Assembly (NCBI GenBank): GCA_012728235.1
Contig: JAAYFL010000038.1
Span: forward strand, 44,864 to 108,863
Reading direction: 5' to 3'
DNA: 64,000 bases
Source of the DNA: Synergistaceae bacterium
GTDB taxonomy: Bacteria; Synergistota; Synergistia; Synergistales; Synergistaceae
Both the position numbers and the translations under genes were made by a program. Positions 36,262 through 44,077 of this stretch are shown piece after piece (within the stretch, counting starts at the first letter, position 1; each line of letters begins with the position of its first letter). Below the pieces are notes generated by a model. It saw only the letters and a program-made list of their open reading frames with translations, was not told where the DNA came from and ran no database searches.

Positions 36262-37442
36262 ATAATACTCCAAAGATCAAAACAATCATACTTTTGAGTG
36301 ACGGCATTGCAGAACATGACGACCAGAGTCGTGGTGTTGCCATGTGGATTGCAAAGTTAACAGGTGCCGAAATTCTTGAAACAAGAATTCCCGAACTCTC
36401 TGGTGTAGTGAAATTAAAAGTATATCGTGCTTCACACACACTCGTAAACGGCAATAGAAAAGATGCCAGGAATTGGTTGGCTATTGCCTCTGCAGATGTC
36501 ATGGTTAGAAAAGTGGGACAATGGTTTGCCGAGAGAAATTTTTATGAAGGGACAAGAGAAGTTCTTATAATCTCTGCAGGCAGTGATTGTTCTCCATATA
36601 ATTTGTCTTTAGGCTACATGTGGCGGTGTGTCTGTGCAACTATATCAACCTCCAAGATGTTAGGAACTGACCCTTTTGATTTTGCAATCATACCCGAGTA
36701 CGAATTCCCTCTTAAGAAAACAAATATACTAGCAACACTCGGCGTTCCGAACACACTAACCAAAAAAAAGTTAAAAGATGAGGCTGTCAACTTGTTGGAA
36801 GAGTATCCTCTGGATCCGGGAGAGAAGTGGACTATTATCATAGGCGGGAATGATAAAAATCATATAGTTAAACCTGATTGGATAAAGAAAAATATAGGAT
36901 ACTTAATGAGAGTTGCAGAAATAGAGGGAATAAATCTGTATATATCGGTAACAGGAAACATAACAAGAGAGGCGGATGAAACACTGAGGCTGCTTATGTC
37001 TAGAGCTGATTCAATAAAAGGCTATTTTAGAGAGAGTGATGAAAAGAAGGCTCCCTTACCTTTGTTTATATCTCATTCAGATGAGATCTTTTGTACGGAA
37101 AATAAGCTCAATCTTATTTTAGGAGCACTAACCGCAGGCAAGAGAGTCGTTATATTGAGAATGGATTGGAAAAAAAATATAAAAAATTTCATAAAAAAAA
37201 CTATTGCTTTTATGGTTAACTTAGGAGCAGTCAATCAAAAATTCCTTTTAGGTTACACTCGATATGAAGTTTTATTTAGACATTTAATTCGTCAGAACTA
37301 TGTTGTGGAATTCAACGATTGGAGGCGAAGAAGGCATGGAAAATCCTCTTCTAATGAAGAAGATAGTGCTATATTAGAAGAGTTTAACGAGGCAAAACGT
37401 GCAGCAAATTGGATAGCTTCCACTTGGAATACACTATTTTAA
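36258..37442 (+). CDS. ELM1-like (DUF1022) protein, glycosyltransferase-fold candidate
   Basis: A 394-residue protein of the ELM1/DUF1022 family, named after a plant mitochondrial fission factor but common in LPS-bearing bacteria, where its role is not settled. Family marks are the N-terminal LLSDGIAEHDDQSRGVA (compare TDGKAGHENQS), the internal PEYEFPLKKTNILATLGVPN and the IIIGGNDKNHIVKPDWIKKN block. The C-terminal part is basic and may touch membrane. The fold is thought to resemble GT-B glycosyltransferases. It is the last gene of the lipid A/Kdo operon, overlapping kdsB, which favours a role in core sugar transfer; this is inference. Confidence 0.75.
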   Translation: MNNTPKIKTIILLSDGIAEHDDQSRGVAMWIAKLTGAEILETRIPELSGVVKLKVYRASHTLVNGNRKDARNWLAIASADVMVRKVGQWFAERNFYEGTREVLIISAGSDCSPYNLSLGYMWRCVCATISTSKMLGTDPFDFAIIPEYEFPLKKTNILATLGVPNTLTKKKLKDEAVNLLEEYPLDPGEKWTIIIGGNDKNHIVKPDWIKKNIGYLMRVAEIEGINLYISVTGNITREADETLRLLMSRADSIKGYFRESDEKKAPLPLFISHSDEIFCTENKLNLILGALTAGKRVVILRMDWKKNIKNFIKKTIAFMVNLGAVNQKFLLGYTRYEVLFRHLIRQNYVVEFNDWRRRRHGKSSSNEEDSAILEEFNEAKRAANWIASTWNTLF

Positions 37443-37550
37443 TTAGCAATTTACGGCAATTTCACAGATAGCTATTTTATTTAAATCTGCTACTATAATG
37501 CAAAATTTATAATACAACCGCCATACAGGCCAACTGAAAGGAATGATTTT

Positions 37551-38606
37551 ATGAGAAAAAAGGTAGGGGTCGCTCTTTTATTATTTGTGTTTGTTATCTT
37601 TGCGACAGTATCTTTCGCAGCACAAGAAACACCTGTATCTACGCAAACAAAAGATGCAACAGATGTGGCTAAACCACTTGAAAATGAAAACACGGCAGCT
37701 GAACCTATGAATGAAGTTGTTCAGGGAACAGGGGGAGCTATCAAGCCGACGCCGATGGCAGAGGGACACCCTGAAACGGCCGAATCGTTGCTTGTTTCAT
37801 CAGAATGGTTGGCTCAAAACCGCACTAAGGTTGTAATCGTAGACGCAAGGCCGGAAAGCCTTTATGCAGGAGGACACATCCCTGGTGCAGTAAATGCAAC
37901 GTGGACATATTTTGCAAATGTCAACGTGCCAACAGGAACTCTTAAATATGGAACTATTTATGCTCCTGCAACAATGGCAAAAAGAATAGGAGCTTTAGGA
38001 ATAGATGGTAAAAAACCTGTAGTGGTTTATTGTGATGCCGGAGGCTGGGGGCAGAGCGGTTGGGCATTGTGGATTTTTAGAATGGCCGGTATCAAAAATG
38101 CAAAAATTTTGGATGGCGGTTTTACATCATGGAAACAGGCGGGCAAAGAAATATCCAGAACTAAACACGCAAATAAACCTCTTCCTTTTACTATTTCAGC
38201 TTATGAAAAGAACTATTTGGTCGACACAGAGTGGATAAAAAATAATATAGGGAAACCGGGACTTGCAATAGTAGACGTTCGCACGATTGGCGAATACGAG
38301 GGGAGGATTCGTCCCTTCGGAGAAAAAAGAGCGGGGCGTATACCGGGTGCCATCCACATAGAAATGTCTAAATTTGTAAATTCCGATCACACTTTTAAAA
38401 GCCCTGAAGAAATAGCAGAAATTATGAGCAGTGCTGGGATAACTCCTGATATGGAAATAGTTCTTTATGATACGGCCGGAGTTCGTGCTTCTTTCGTCAA
38501 TATGGTTCTTCGATATGTTCCGGGATATACCAAGTCGCAGACATATGATGAAGGATATCAAGCTTGGGCCGGAGATGATTCCTTACCTATAGAAAAAACA
38601 GAATAA
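37551..38606 (+). CDS. Exported two-domain rhodanese (sulfurtransferase)
   Basis: A 351-residue protein with a clear signal peptide (MRKKVGVALLLFVFVIFATV, cleavage likely after SFA at about residue 24), a Thr/Glu-rich linker and two rhodanese domains. The first (about 75-200) has VDARPESLYAGGHIPGA and the active-site loop VVYCDAGGWGQS with Cys161. The second (about 215-350) has VDVRTIGEYEG and GRIPGAIHIEM but YDTAGVRA at the active loop, so Asp307 replaces the cysteine. This reverses the usual order, in which the second domain is catalytic. Expected site: periplasm. Substrate unknown (thiosulfate or mercaptopyruvate). It is transcribed alone, with a TATAAT at 37494 upstream and a terminator downstream. 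Confidence 0.88.
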   Translation: MRKKVGVALLLFVFVIFATVSFAAQETPVSTQTKDATDVAKPLENENTAAEPMNEVVQGTGGAIKPTPMAEGHPETAESLLVSSEWLAQNRTKVVIVDARPESLYAGGHIPGAVNATWTYFANVNVPTGTLKYGTIYAPATMAKRIGALGIDGKKPVVVYCDAGGWGQSGWALWIFRMAGIKNAKILDGGFTSWKQAGKEISRTKHANKPLPFTISAYEKNYLVDTEWIKNNIGKPGLAIVDVRTIGEYEGRIRPFGEKRAGRIPGAIHIEMSKFVNSDHTFKSPEEIAEIMSSAGITPDMEIVLYDTAGVRASFVNMVLRYVPGYTKSQTYDEGYQAWAGDDSLPIEKTE

Positions 38607-38616
38607 ACGTGATTCA

Positions 38617-38653
38617 TAAAAAGCTCTAAATCTTTGGATTTAGAGCTTTTTTT
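38617..38653 (+). terminator. Rho-independent terminator after the rhodanese gene
   Basis: AAAAAGCTCTAAATC pairs with GATTTAGAGCTTTTT around a TTTG loop (38633-38636), followed by more T. Confidence 0.93.
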
Positions 38654-38806
38654 ATAAAATAAAAACTAATATTATTGTAGGTTACTCAACACATTTATTT
38701 ATTAGATTTAATTCTGTATAATGAAAGCTAATTTCTGTTATTCTTTGCTGCAAAAGTAAATTTTTTACTTTAAAGAATACAACCAAGTGCTACAGGAGGG
38801 GAAGAG

Positions 38807-40174
38807 ATGAAACTAAAGACAACCTTAAATGGTCGAAGCTTTGTTTTTAGCGATATAAAGGATGTCCTTGCAAAAGCTAACGAACCTAAAGCAGGAGACC
38901 GGTTACAAGGAATAGCTGCAGAGACTGTAACAGAGAGAGTAGCAGCAAAGATTGTTCTCTCTGAGATGACGGTACAAGATCTTACCGAAAATCCCACCGT
39001 ACCTTACGAAACAGATGAAGTAACCAGATTAAATATTGATTCGATTAGCACTCCTACTTACGAGTCAATAAAGAACTGGACAATAGGTGAGCTGAGAGAT
39101 TGGATTCTTGATCATAAAACAACGACTGATATGTTACGAAAACATCATAGGGCATTTCCCGGAGAAGTGGCTGCGGCCGTTGCTAAATTAATGTCAGCTA
39201 TGGACTTGGTTTACGCTGCAAAGAAAGTTATTGTTACTACCCATTGTAATACCACGATAGGAATCCCCGGAACTTTATCTTATAGACTTCAGACAAACAG
39301 CACAACAGACGATCCAAAAGGAATTGTATTGGGGCTCATGGAAGGAGTTTCTTACGGTTCAGGAGACGCATGTTTCGGCATAAATCCGGTGGAGGATAAT
39401 ATAGAAGGTACTCGGCGCATAGCCGATGCTGTTTATAAGTTTATGACGGATTTTGAAATCCCAACTCAAATAACTGTACTTTCGCATCTGACGACACAAA
39501 TGGCCGCATTGGAGCAGGGGGCACCGCTCTCCATGCTTTTTCAATCTATAGCTGGTACAGAAGCTGCAACTAAAAACTTTGGAGTAAGCAAAAGTCTTGT
39601 GGAAGATGCATATGCTTTGGCACGTCAAAAATCGATTGCCAATGGCCCCAACTTCTTATACTTTGAAACAGGACAGGGATCAGAGGTTTCTATAGATGCA
39701 GACTGTGGTGTGGATGAGATGACATTGGAAGCACGTACATATGGTTTCGCAAGATATTTCAATCCATTTATGGTCAATAATGTTTCAGGATTTATTGGTC
39801 CTGAAACTATATATGATGGACAAGAACTACTTAGAGCAAACCTCGAAGATCATTTTATGGCAAAATTGATGGGCCTGCCTATGGGAATGGCACCATGTTT
39901 TACTAACCACACTTCCATCACTCAGGATGACCAGGAAATGAGCACAACCTTATTAGCCATAGCTGGAGCCAACTTTTATATGGGTGTGCCAGTTGGAGAC
40001 GATATAATGTTGGCTTACAAGGATACCAGTTTCCATGACGACGCGACCTTAAGAGAGCTGACCGGTAAAAAGCCTGCTCCTGAATTTCATAAGTGGTTAA
40101 TGAAACAGGGACTTATGGATGAAAAGGGAATTCTGACAGAAAAGGCCGGAGACGGCTCCATTTTCTTGAAATAA
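38807..40174 (+). CDS. eutB: Ethanolamine ammonia-lyase large subunit
   Basis: With EutC, this adenosylcobalamin enzyme splits ethanolamine to acetaldehyde and ammonia. It is 455 residues, full length. Conserved blocks: LAKANEPKAGDRLQGIAA near residue 23, PYETDEVTRLNIDSI, SYRLQTNSTTDDPKGIVLG near residue 158, GDACFGINPVEDN, YFETGQGSEVSIDADCGVDE near residue 285 and NVSGFIGPETIYDGQEL. The ATG follows AGGAGGGGAAGAG. A TATAAT at 38717 in the upstream gap is a candidate -10. No eut microcompartment shell, reactivase (eutA) or regulator genes are present beside it, so ethanolamine breakdown here may be non-compartmentalised or the remaining genes lie elsewhere. Confidence 0.97.
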   Translation: MKLKTTLNGRSFVFSDIKDVLAKANEPKAGDRLQGIAAETVTERVAAKIVLSEMTVQDLTENPTVPYETDEVTRLNIDSISTPTYESIKNWTIGELRDWILDHKTTTDMLRKHHRAFPGEVAAAVAKLMSAMDLVYAAKKVIVTTHCNTTIGIPGTLSYRLQTNSTTDDPKGIVLGLMEGVSYGSGDACFGINPVEDNIEGTRRIADAVYKFMTDFEIPTQITVLSHLTTQMAALEQGAPLSMLFQSIAGTEAATKNFGVSKSLVEDAYALARQKSIANGPNFLYFETGQGSEVSIDADCGVDEMTLEARTYGFARYFNPFMVNNVSGFIGPETIYDGQELLRANLEDHFMAKLMGLPMGMAPCFTNHTSITQDDQEMSTTLLAIAGANFYMGVPVGDDIMLAYKDTSFHDDATLRELTGKKPAPEFHKWLMKQGLMDEKGILTEKAGDGSIFLK

Positions 40175-40188
40175 GGAGGCATTTCGAC

Positions 40189-41091
40189 ATGAATGACAAT
40201 AAATTGGTTGAATTAGTAAGAGAAATAGTTTCTGAAGTGATATCGGAAAACACCTCTGGAAGAGTTCCTTCGTCCACACAAAGTGTTTCGGTTGCAAATG
40301 CTATTTCCAATTCTCAAACCACATCTGCAGAAGAAGTAAGGGATCTGTCTAAAATTAATTTTAGAGAAATTTTGTCTACACCTAGACCGGCACATCCCGA
40401 AGAGTTTTTAGAAATTATGAGAACAACCTCTGCACGTCTTGGTGTTTGGAGAGCAGGACCCCGTTACCGCACAGAAACACTTTTGAGGTTTAGAGCAGAT
40501 CATGCGGCTGCCATGGATGCCGTGTTTAGTGACATTTCCCAAGAATTACTGGACAGACTTGGGCTAGAAACCTTTACAACTGTATGTGCTTCAAAGGACG
40601 AATTTCTGACAAGACCAGATTTGGGACGGCAGCTTTCTCCTGAAACAGTTGCTGAAATGCAGAGTAAATGCAAGAGAAATCCTCAAGTTCAGATTTTCTT
40701 TTCGGATGGTCTTTCTAACACAGCGGTAGAATCCAACATTGAGGATCTTCTCCCGTCAGTGATGCAAGGACTTAAGTCAAATAATATAGTTGTGGGAACT
40801 CCCTTTTTTATTAAACATGGAAGAGTTGGAGTCATGGATGCAGTGACTGAAGCATTGGGAGCTGAAGTAACAGTTAACTTTCTCGGTGAGCGTCCCGGAC
40901 TTGCATCAAGTGAGTCTCTTAGTGCGTACATGACGTATAAGGGATATATTGGCGCTCCGGAAACCATAAGGTCTGTCATTTCTAATATTTATCATGGAGG
41001 CACCAACCCTGTAGAAGCAGGAGCACATATTGCTGACGTTGCAAGATTGATGCTACAGCAGAAAGCTTCCGGTTTAGACTTAAAGCTCTAA
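40189..41091 (+). CDS. eutC: Ethanolamine ammonia-lyase small subunit
   Basis: EutC contributes to cobalamin binding in the EutBC complex. It is 300 residues. A variable N-terminal segment (1-65) precedes the conserved domain beginning ARLGVWRAGPRYRTETLLRF near residue 84. RADHAAAMDAVFSDISQELL, SKDEFLTRPDLGRQL, IFFSDGLSNTAVESN near residue 165, NIVVGTPFFIKHGRVGVMD and LGERPGLASSESLSAYMTY are all typical. It is 14 bases after eutB with AAGGAGG upstream. The C-terminus ends soon after a conserved HGGTNPVEAGAHI stretch. A terminator follows. Confidence 0.96.
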   Translation: MNDNKLVELVREIVSEVISENTSGRVPSSTQSVSVANAISNSQTTSAEEVRDLSKINFREILSTPRPAHPEEFLEIMRTTSARLGVWRAGPRYRTETLLRFRADHAAAMDAVFSDISQELLDRLGLETFTTVCASKDEFLTRPDLGRQLSPETVAEMQSKCKRNPQVQIFFSDGLSNTAVESNIEDLLPSVMQGLKSNNIVVGTPFFIKHGRVGVMDAVTEALGAEVTVNFLGERPGLASSESLSAYMTYKGYIGAPETIRSVISNIYHGGTNPVEAGAHIADVARLMLQQKASGLDLKL

Positions 41092-41105
41092 TTATTATTA
41101 CAATT

Positions 41106-41148
41106 AAAATGATGGCTGAGATTGTATTCCCTCGGTCATCATTTTTTA
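41106..41148 (+). terminator. Rho-independent terminator after eutC
   Basis: AAAATGATGGCTGAG pairs with CTCGGTCATCATTTT, including two G-T wobbles, followed by T6. The remaining 180 bases before pepA are A+T-rich; TTGACA at 41286 has no good -10 partner. Confidence 0.85.
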
Positions 41149-41331
41149 TTTGCCACAAATATTTTGGGACGTATTCGGAAATTCTGTTTTCAACATAGAA
41201 TAAAATATTGTCTGCAAGTTTATATATAAATAGGCAAAACATATGGCACGAACATAATCTACATAAAGAGAAAACAGTGTTATGATTGACAGGTCTTTAG
41301 TAAAGTTTTTAGATTTATAGGGGGTATTTTT

Positions 41332-42795
41332 ATGCTGATAAAAAAATCGGAAACAGCTTTCTCCACTGAAACGGTGGAAATAATAGGCATTCTTGTGACT
41401 GAGGGAGAACCTGAAAATATTACACTTGATCCACTTCGTGGTGAAGCGAGAGATTTTTGTCGAAAATATGTAATAAGTGAGTCTTTTTCCGGTAAGGAGG
41501 GGGCATCTCTTCTTTTGCCCATTGCCTCTAACGGTGTTAAATATGTCTATTTGCACGGATTGGGAAAGGTGGACTCTATTCGTGAAGACGAAGTGCGCAC
41601 GGGAGCATTCAACGCTGTAAGAAATGCTGCCAAGAAAGAATGTACGGCAGTAGCACTACACGTACCTGAGGCGAGTAATAAATTACGTTCCAGAGCTGCC
41701 GCGGAAGGTGCCGTTTTAGGATTGTACAGATTCAGCAAATATCTGGCAAAAAATGACGAAGATAAATTTGCAGAACCAAAAGTGGTAACGATTATTAATG
41801 GCAATGATGAGGGTATAAAAGAGGGGACAATTCTTGCAGGAGCACAGTCTTACGCAAGAGATATAGCCAACGAGCCTGGAAATATAATCAATCCTCAAGT
41901 ATTAGCTGCAAAAGCACTATCGTTGGCGGATGAGCTGTCCCTTGAATGTGAGATATGGAACGAGGAGCGCATACGCAATGAGAAGATGGATGCTTTTTAT
42001 TCTGTTGCGATGGGCTCATCAAACCTTCCACGATTTATTCGACTTACTTACACACCAGAAAAATACAGTAAGGAGCATGTTGTTCTCGTTGGCAAAGGTG
42101 TGACGTTTGATAGTGGAGGTCTTAACATAAAGCCAGGAGATTACATGCTGACTATGAAGGGCGACAAAAGTGGAGCTTGTGCTGTGTTGGGTGCAATAAA
42201 AGCAGCGGCCGAACTGAAACTTCCAATAAAAACCACAGTGCTTATAGCCGCTGCAGAAAATATGCCAAGCGGGAGCTCGTATAGGCCGGATGATATTCTT
42301 ACAGCACGTAACGGAAAGACCATCGAAATAAACAACACTGACGCTGAAGGACGTTTAACCCTTGCAGATGCTTTGTCCTATGCAACTGAATTAAAACCAA
42401 ATAAAATTATAGACATTGCAACATTAACCGGAGCCTGTGCTGTTGCTCTTGGCTCAAGTACCTGCGGACTCTTCACTAATAATGATGAATTAGGAGAGAA
42501 AATACTCGAAGCATCTAAGATTTCCGGAGAGAATTTCTGGAAAATGCCTATGAATGATAAAAATTTGCGTAAATCAATTAAGTCTTCTTTTGCAGATCTT
42601 TCTAATAGTGGAGAACGCTACGGAGGGGCCATAACAGCAGCTATGTTCCTTGAAGCATTTGTAGGAGATGACATTCCATGGGCTCATCTTGATATAGCTG
42701 GTGCAGATTTTATTAAAAAACCGTGGGACTACTACGTAGAGGGTGCTTCAGGATTTGGAACAAGAACTCTGATATCTTTATTAATGGGTTTATAA
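41332..42795 (+). CDS. pepA: Leucyl/cytosol aminopeptidase (M17)
   Basis: A hexameric di-zinc/manganese aminopeptidase that releases N-terminal residues; useful to a peptide fermenter. It is 487 residues. The N-terminal macro-like domain covers 1-165. The catalytic domain has ARDIANEPGNIINPQVLA near residue 175, LVGKGVTFDSGGLNIKPGD near residue 249 with metal-binding Lys and Asp, MKGDKSGACAVLGAI, and the family signature NNTDAEGRLTLADAL near residue 332, then DIATLTGACAVALG. All the expected metal ligands are visible. The ATG follows AGGGGGT. The amidohydrolase-like gene follows after 12 bases. Confidence 0.96.
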   Translation: MLIKKSETAFSTETVEIIGILVTEGEPENITLDPLRGEARDFCRKYVISESFSGKEGASLLLPIASNGVKYVYLHGLGKVDSIREDEVRTGAFNAVRNAAKKECTAVALHVPEASNKLRSRAAAEGAVLGLYRFSKYLAKNDEDKFAEPKVVTIINGNDEGIKEGTILAGAQSYARDIANEPGNIINPQVLAAKALSLADELSLECEIWNEERIRNEKMDAFYSVAMGSSNLPRFIRLTYTPEKYSKEHVVLVGKGVTFDSGGLNIKPGDYMLTMKGDKSGACAVLGAIKAAAELKLPIKTTVLIAAAENMPSGSSYRPDDILTARNGKTIEINNTDAEGRLTLADALSYATELKPNKIIDIATLTGACAVALGSSTCGLFTNNDELGEKILEASKISGENFWKMPMNDKNLRKSIKSSFADLSNSGERYGGAITAAMFLEAFVGDDIPWAHLDIAGADFIKKPWDYYVEGASGFGTRTLISLLMGL

Positions 42796-42807
42796 AGATT
42801 AGCTGAA

Positions 42808-44076
42808 ATGTCTAATGTCGCCAGAAGTGATTCTATCGCTTTTATAAACGGTGAAATTTTCTCTATGGATTCACAGGAGAAAAAATCAGCCCTTTATGCA
42901 AGAGGTGGCATTATAAAAGCTCTTGGCGACGATAAAGACGTACTTTCTCTCTGTGATACAAAGACGGTAGTCCTTGATATGAGAGGAAAATTTCTTATGC
43001 CCGGCTTTACTGATACCCATATTCGTCTTCTTGAAATTGGGAGAAGAGGCATGGGAGATGAAAAAGAATTTTCAGAGGAAAATATAAAATATTATTATGA
43101 TAAAGGAATTAAAGAGGTCCTAAAATTCGGAATTACCTCTGTTCAAACGGACGATACATCAGCCTTAAAAAATAATTTTAAGATTTTAGACTTTTACAAG
43201 TCAGTGGCAGATTCACCAAAGATAGCCCCGAGAATTACACCTCAACTTGCCATATCAAATCTTGAAGAGCTGCATGAGCTTATAAATTCAAAAAGCTTTA
43301 AAGAATATAGGGATACCTTTCAAACAACGCCTCCGATAAAAATAAAAATAGATGGTATGTTATGCGACAGAAGCGCAGCATTGATAGAGGAATATTCGGA
43401 TAAAAGTGGATATTTTGGTTTATGCAATATCACTCAGGAAGAATTGGATGAAATAGTAAAAAATGCCCACAAAGAAGTTATACAGCTAATTTTCCAAGCA
43501 ACTGGAGATGCAGCTATTGAACGTTGTTTAAATGCGATAGAAAAGAAAAAAGATCAAAGATTTGGACATAGAATTGAATCCTGCAGAGTCGGTGCAGAAA
43601 AAGCGTATAAAAGAATTAAGGAGTTAAACCTTATGATAGATATAACTCCTTTTCTTTTGTCTAAAGATATGAATAGCTTGCTACTTCGTTTGGGAGCTGA
43701 AAGATCCAGAATGTGCGATAGTTGGAAATCAATGATCCTTAACGGTATTACAGTAGGTTCAGGTTCTGATGGATTCTGTAATATAGATCCATGTCAGGCA
43801 ATTAGGATACTTCTTTTTAGGCAAGATGAAAACAAACAACCCCAATATGGGTGGATACCATCTCAGAGATTAAGCAGAGATGAGGCATTTTCAGTTTATA
43901 CCGTAAGTGGAGCTAAGGTTTGTATGGAAGAACTTTCAAGAGGAACTCTATCGGTAGGCAAGATGGCAGACATTATTGCTTTTACTGAAAATCCGATGAA
44001 AGCATCCTATGAGGAACTTTTAGATATACAAATAGGACTTACGGTAGTAGATGGGAGAATAGCTTACATAAAGTAA
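42808..44076 (+). CDS. Degenerate amidohydrolase (YtcJ-like family), metal ligands missing
   Basis: A 422-residue TIM-barrel protein of the amidohydrolase superfamily, closest in layout to YtcJ-type amidohydrolases (AFINGEIFSMDSQEKKSALY start, GGIIKALGDD, then PGFTDTHIRLLEIG). The HxH metal motif after strand 1 reads H71-I72-R73, and the usual HAxGDxA block reads QATGDAA with Gln230. FGHRIESCRV keeps its histidine, and GSGSDGF keeps the late aspartate. It is also shorter than typical YtcJ proteins (about 530). With two ligands lost it is probably inactive as a metal hydrolase or does another job. The reading frame is intact and neighbours are tightly spaced (recD2 begins 2 bases after the stop), so it looks expressed. 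Confidence 0.8.
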   Translation: MSNVARSDSIAFINGEIFSMDSQEKKSALYARGGIIKALGDDKDVLSLCDTKTVVLDMRGKFLMPGFTDTHIRLLEIGRRGMGDEKEFSEENIKYYYDKGIKEVLKFGITSVQTDDTSALKNNFKILDFYKSVADSPKIAPRITPQLAISNLEELHELINSKSFKEYRDTFQTTPPIKIKIDGMLCDRSAALIEEYSDKSGYFGLCNITQEELDEIVKNAHKEVIQLIFQATGDAAIERCLNAIEKKKDQRFGHRIESCRVGAEKAYKRIKELNLMIDITPFLLSKDMNSLLLRLGAERSRMCDSWKSMILNGITVGSGSDGFCNIDPCQAIRILLFRQDENKQPQYGWIPSQRLSRDEAFSVYTVSGAKVCMEELSRGTLSVGKMADIIAFTENPMKASYEELLDIQIGLTVVDGRIAYIK

Positions 44077-44077
44077 C

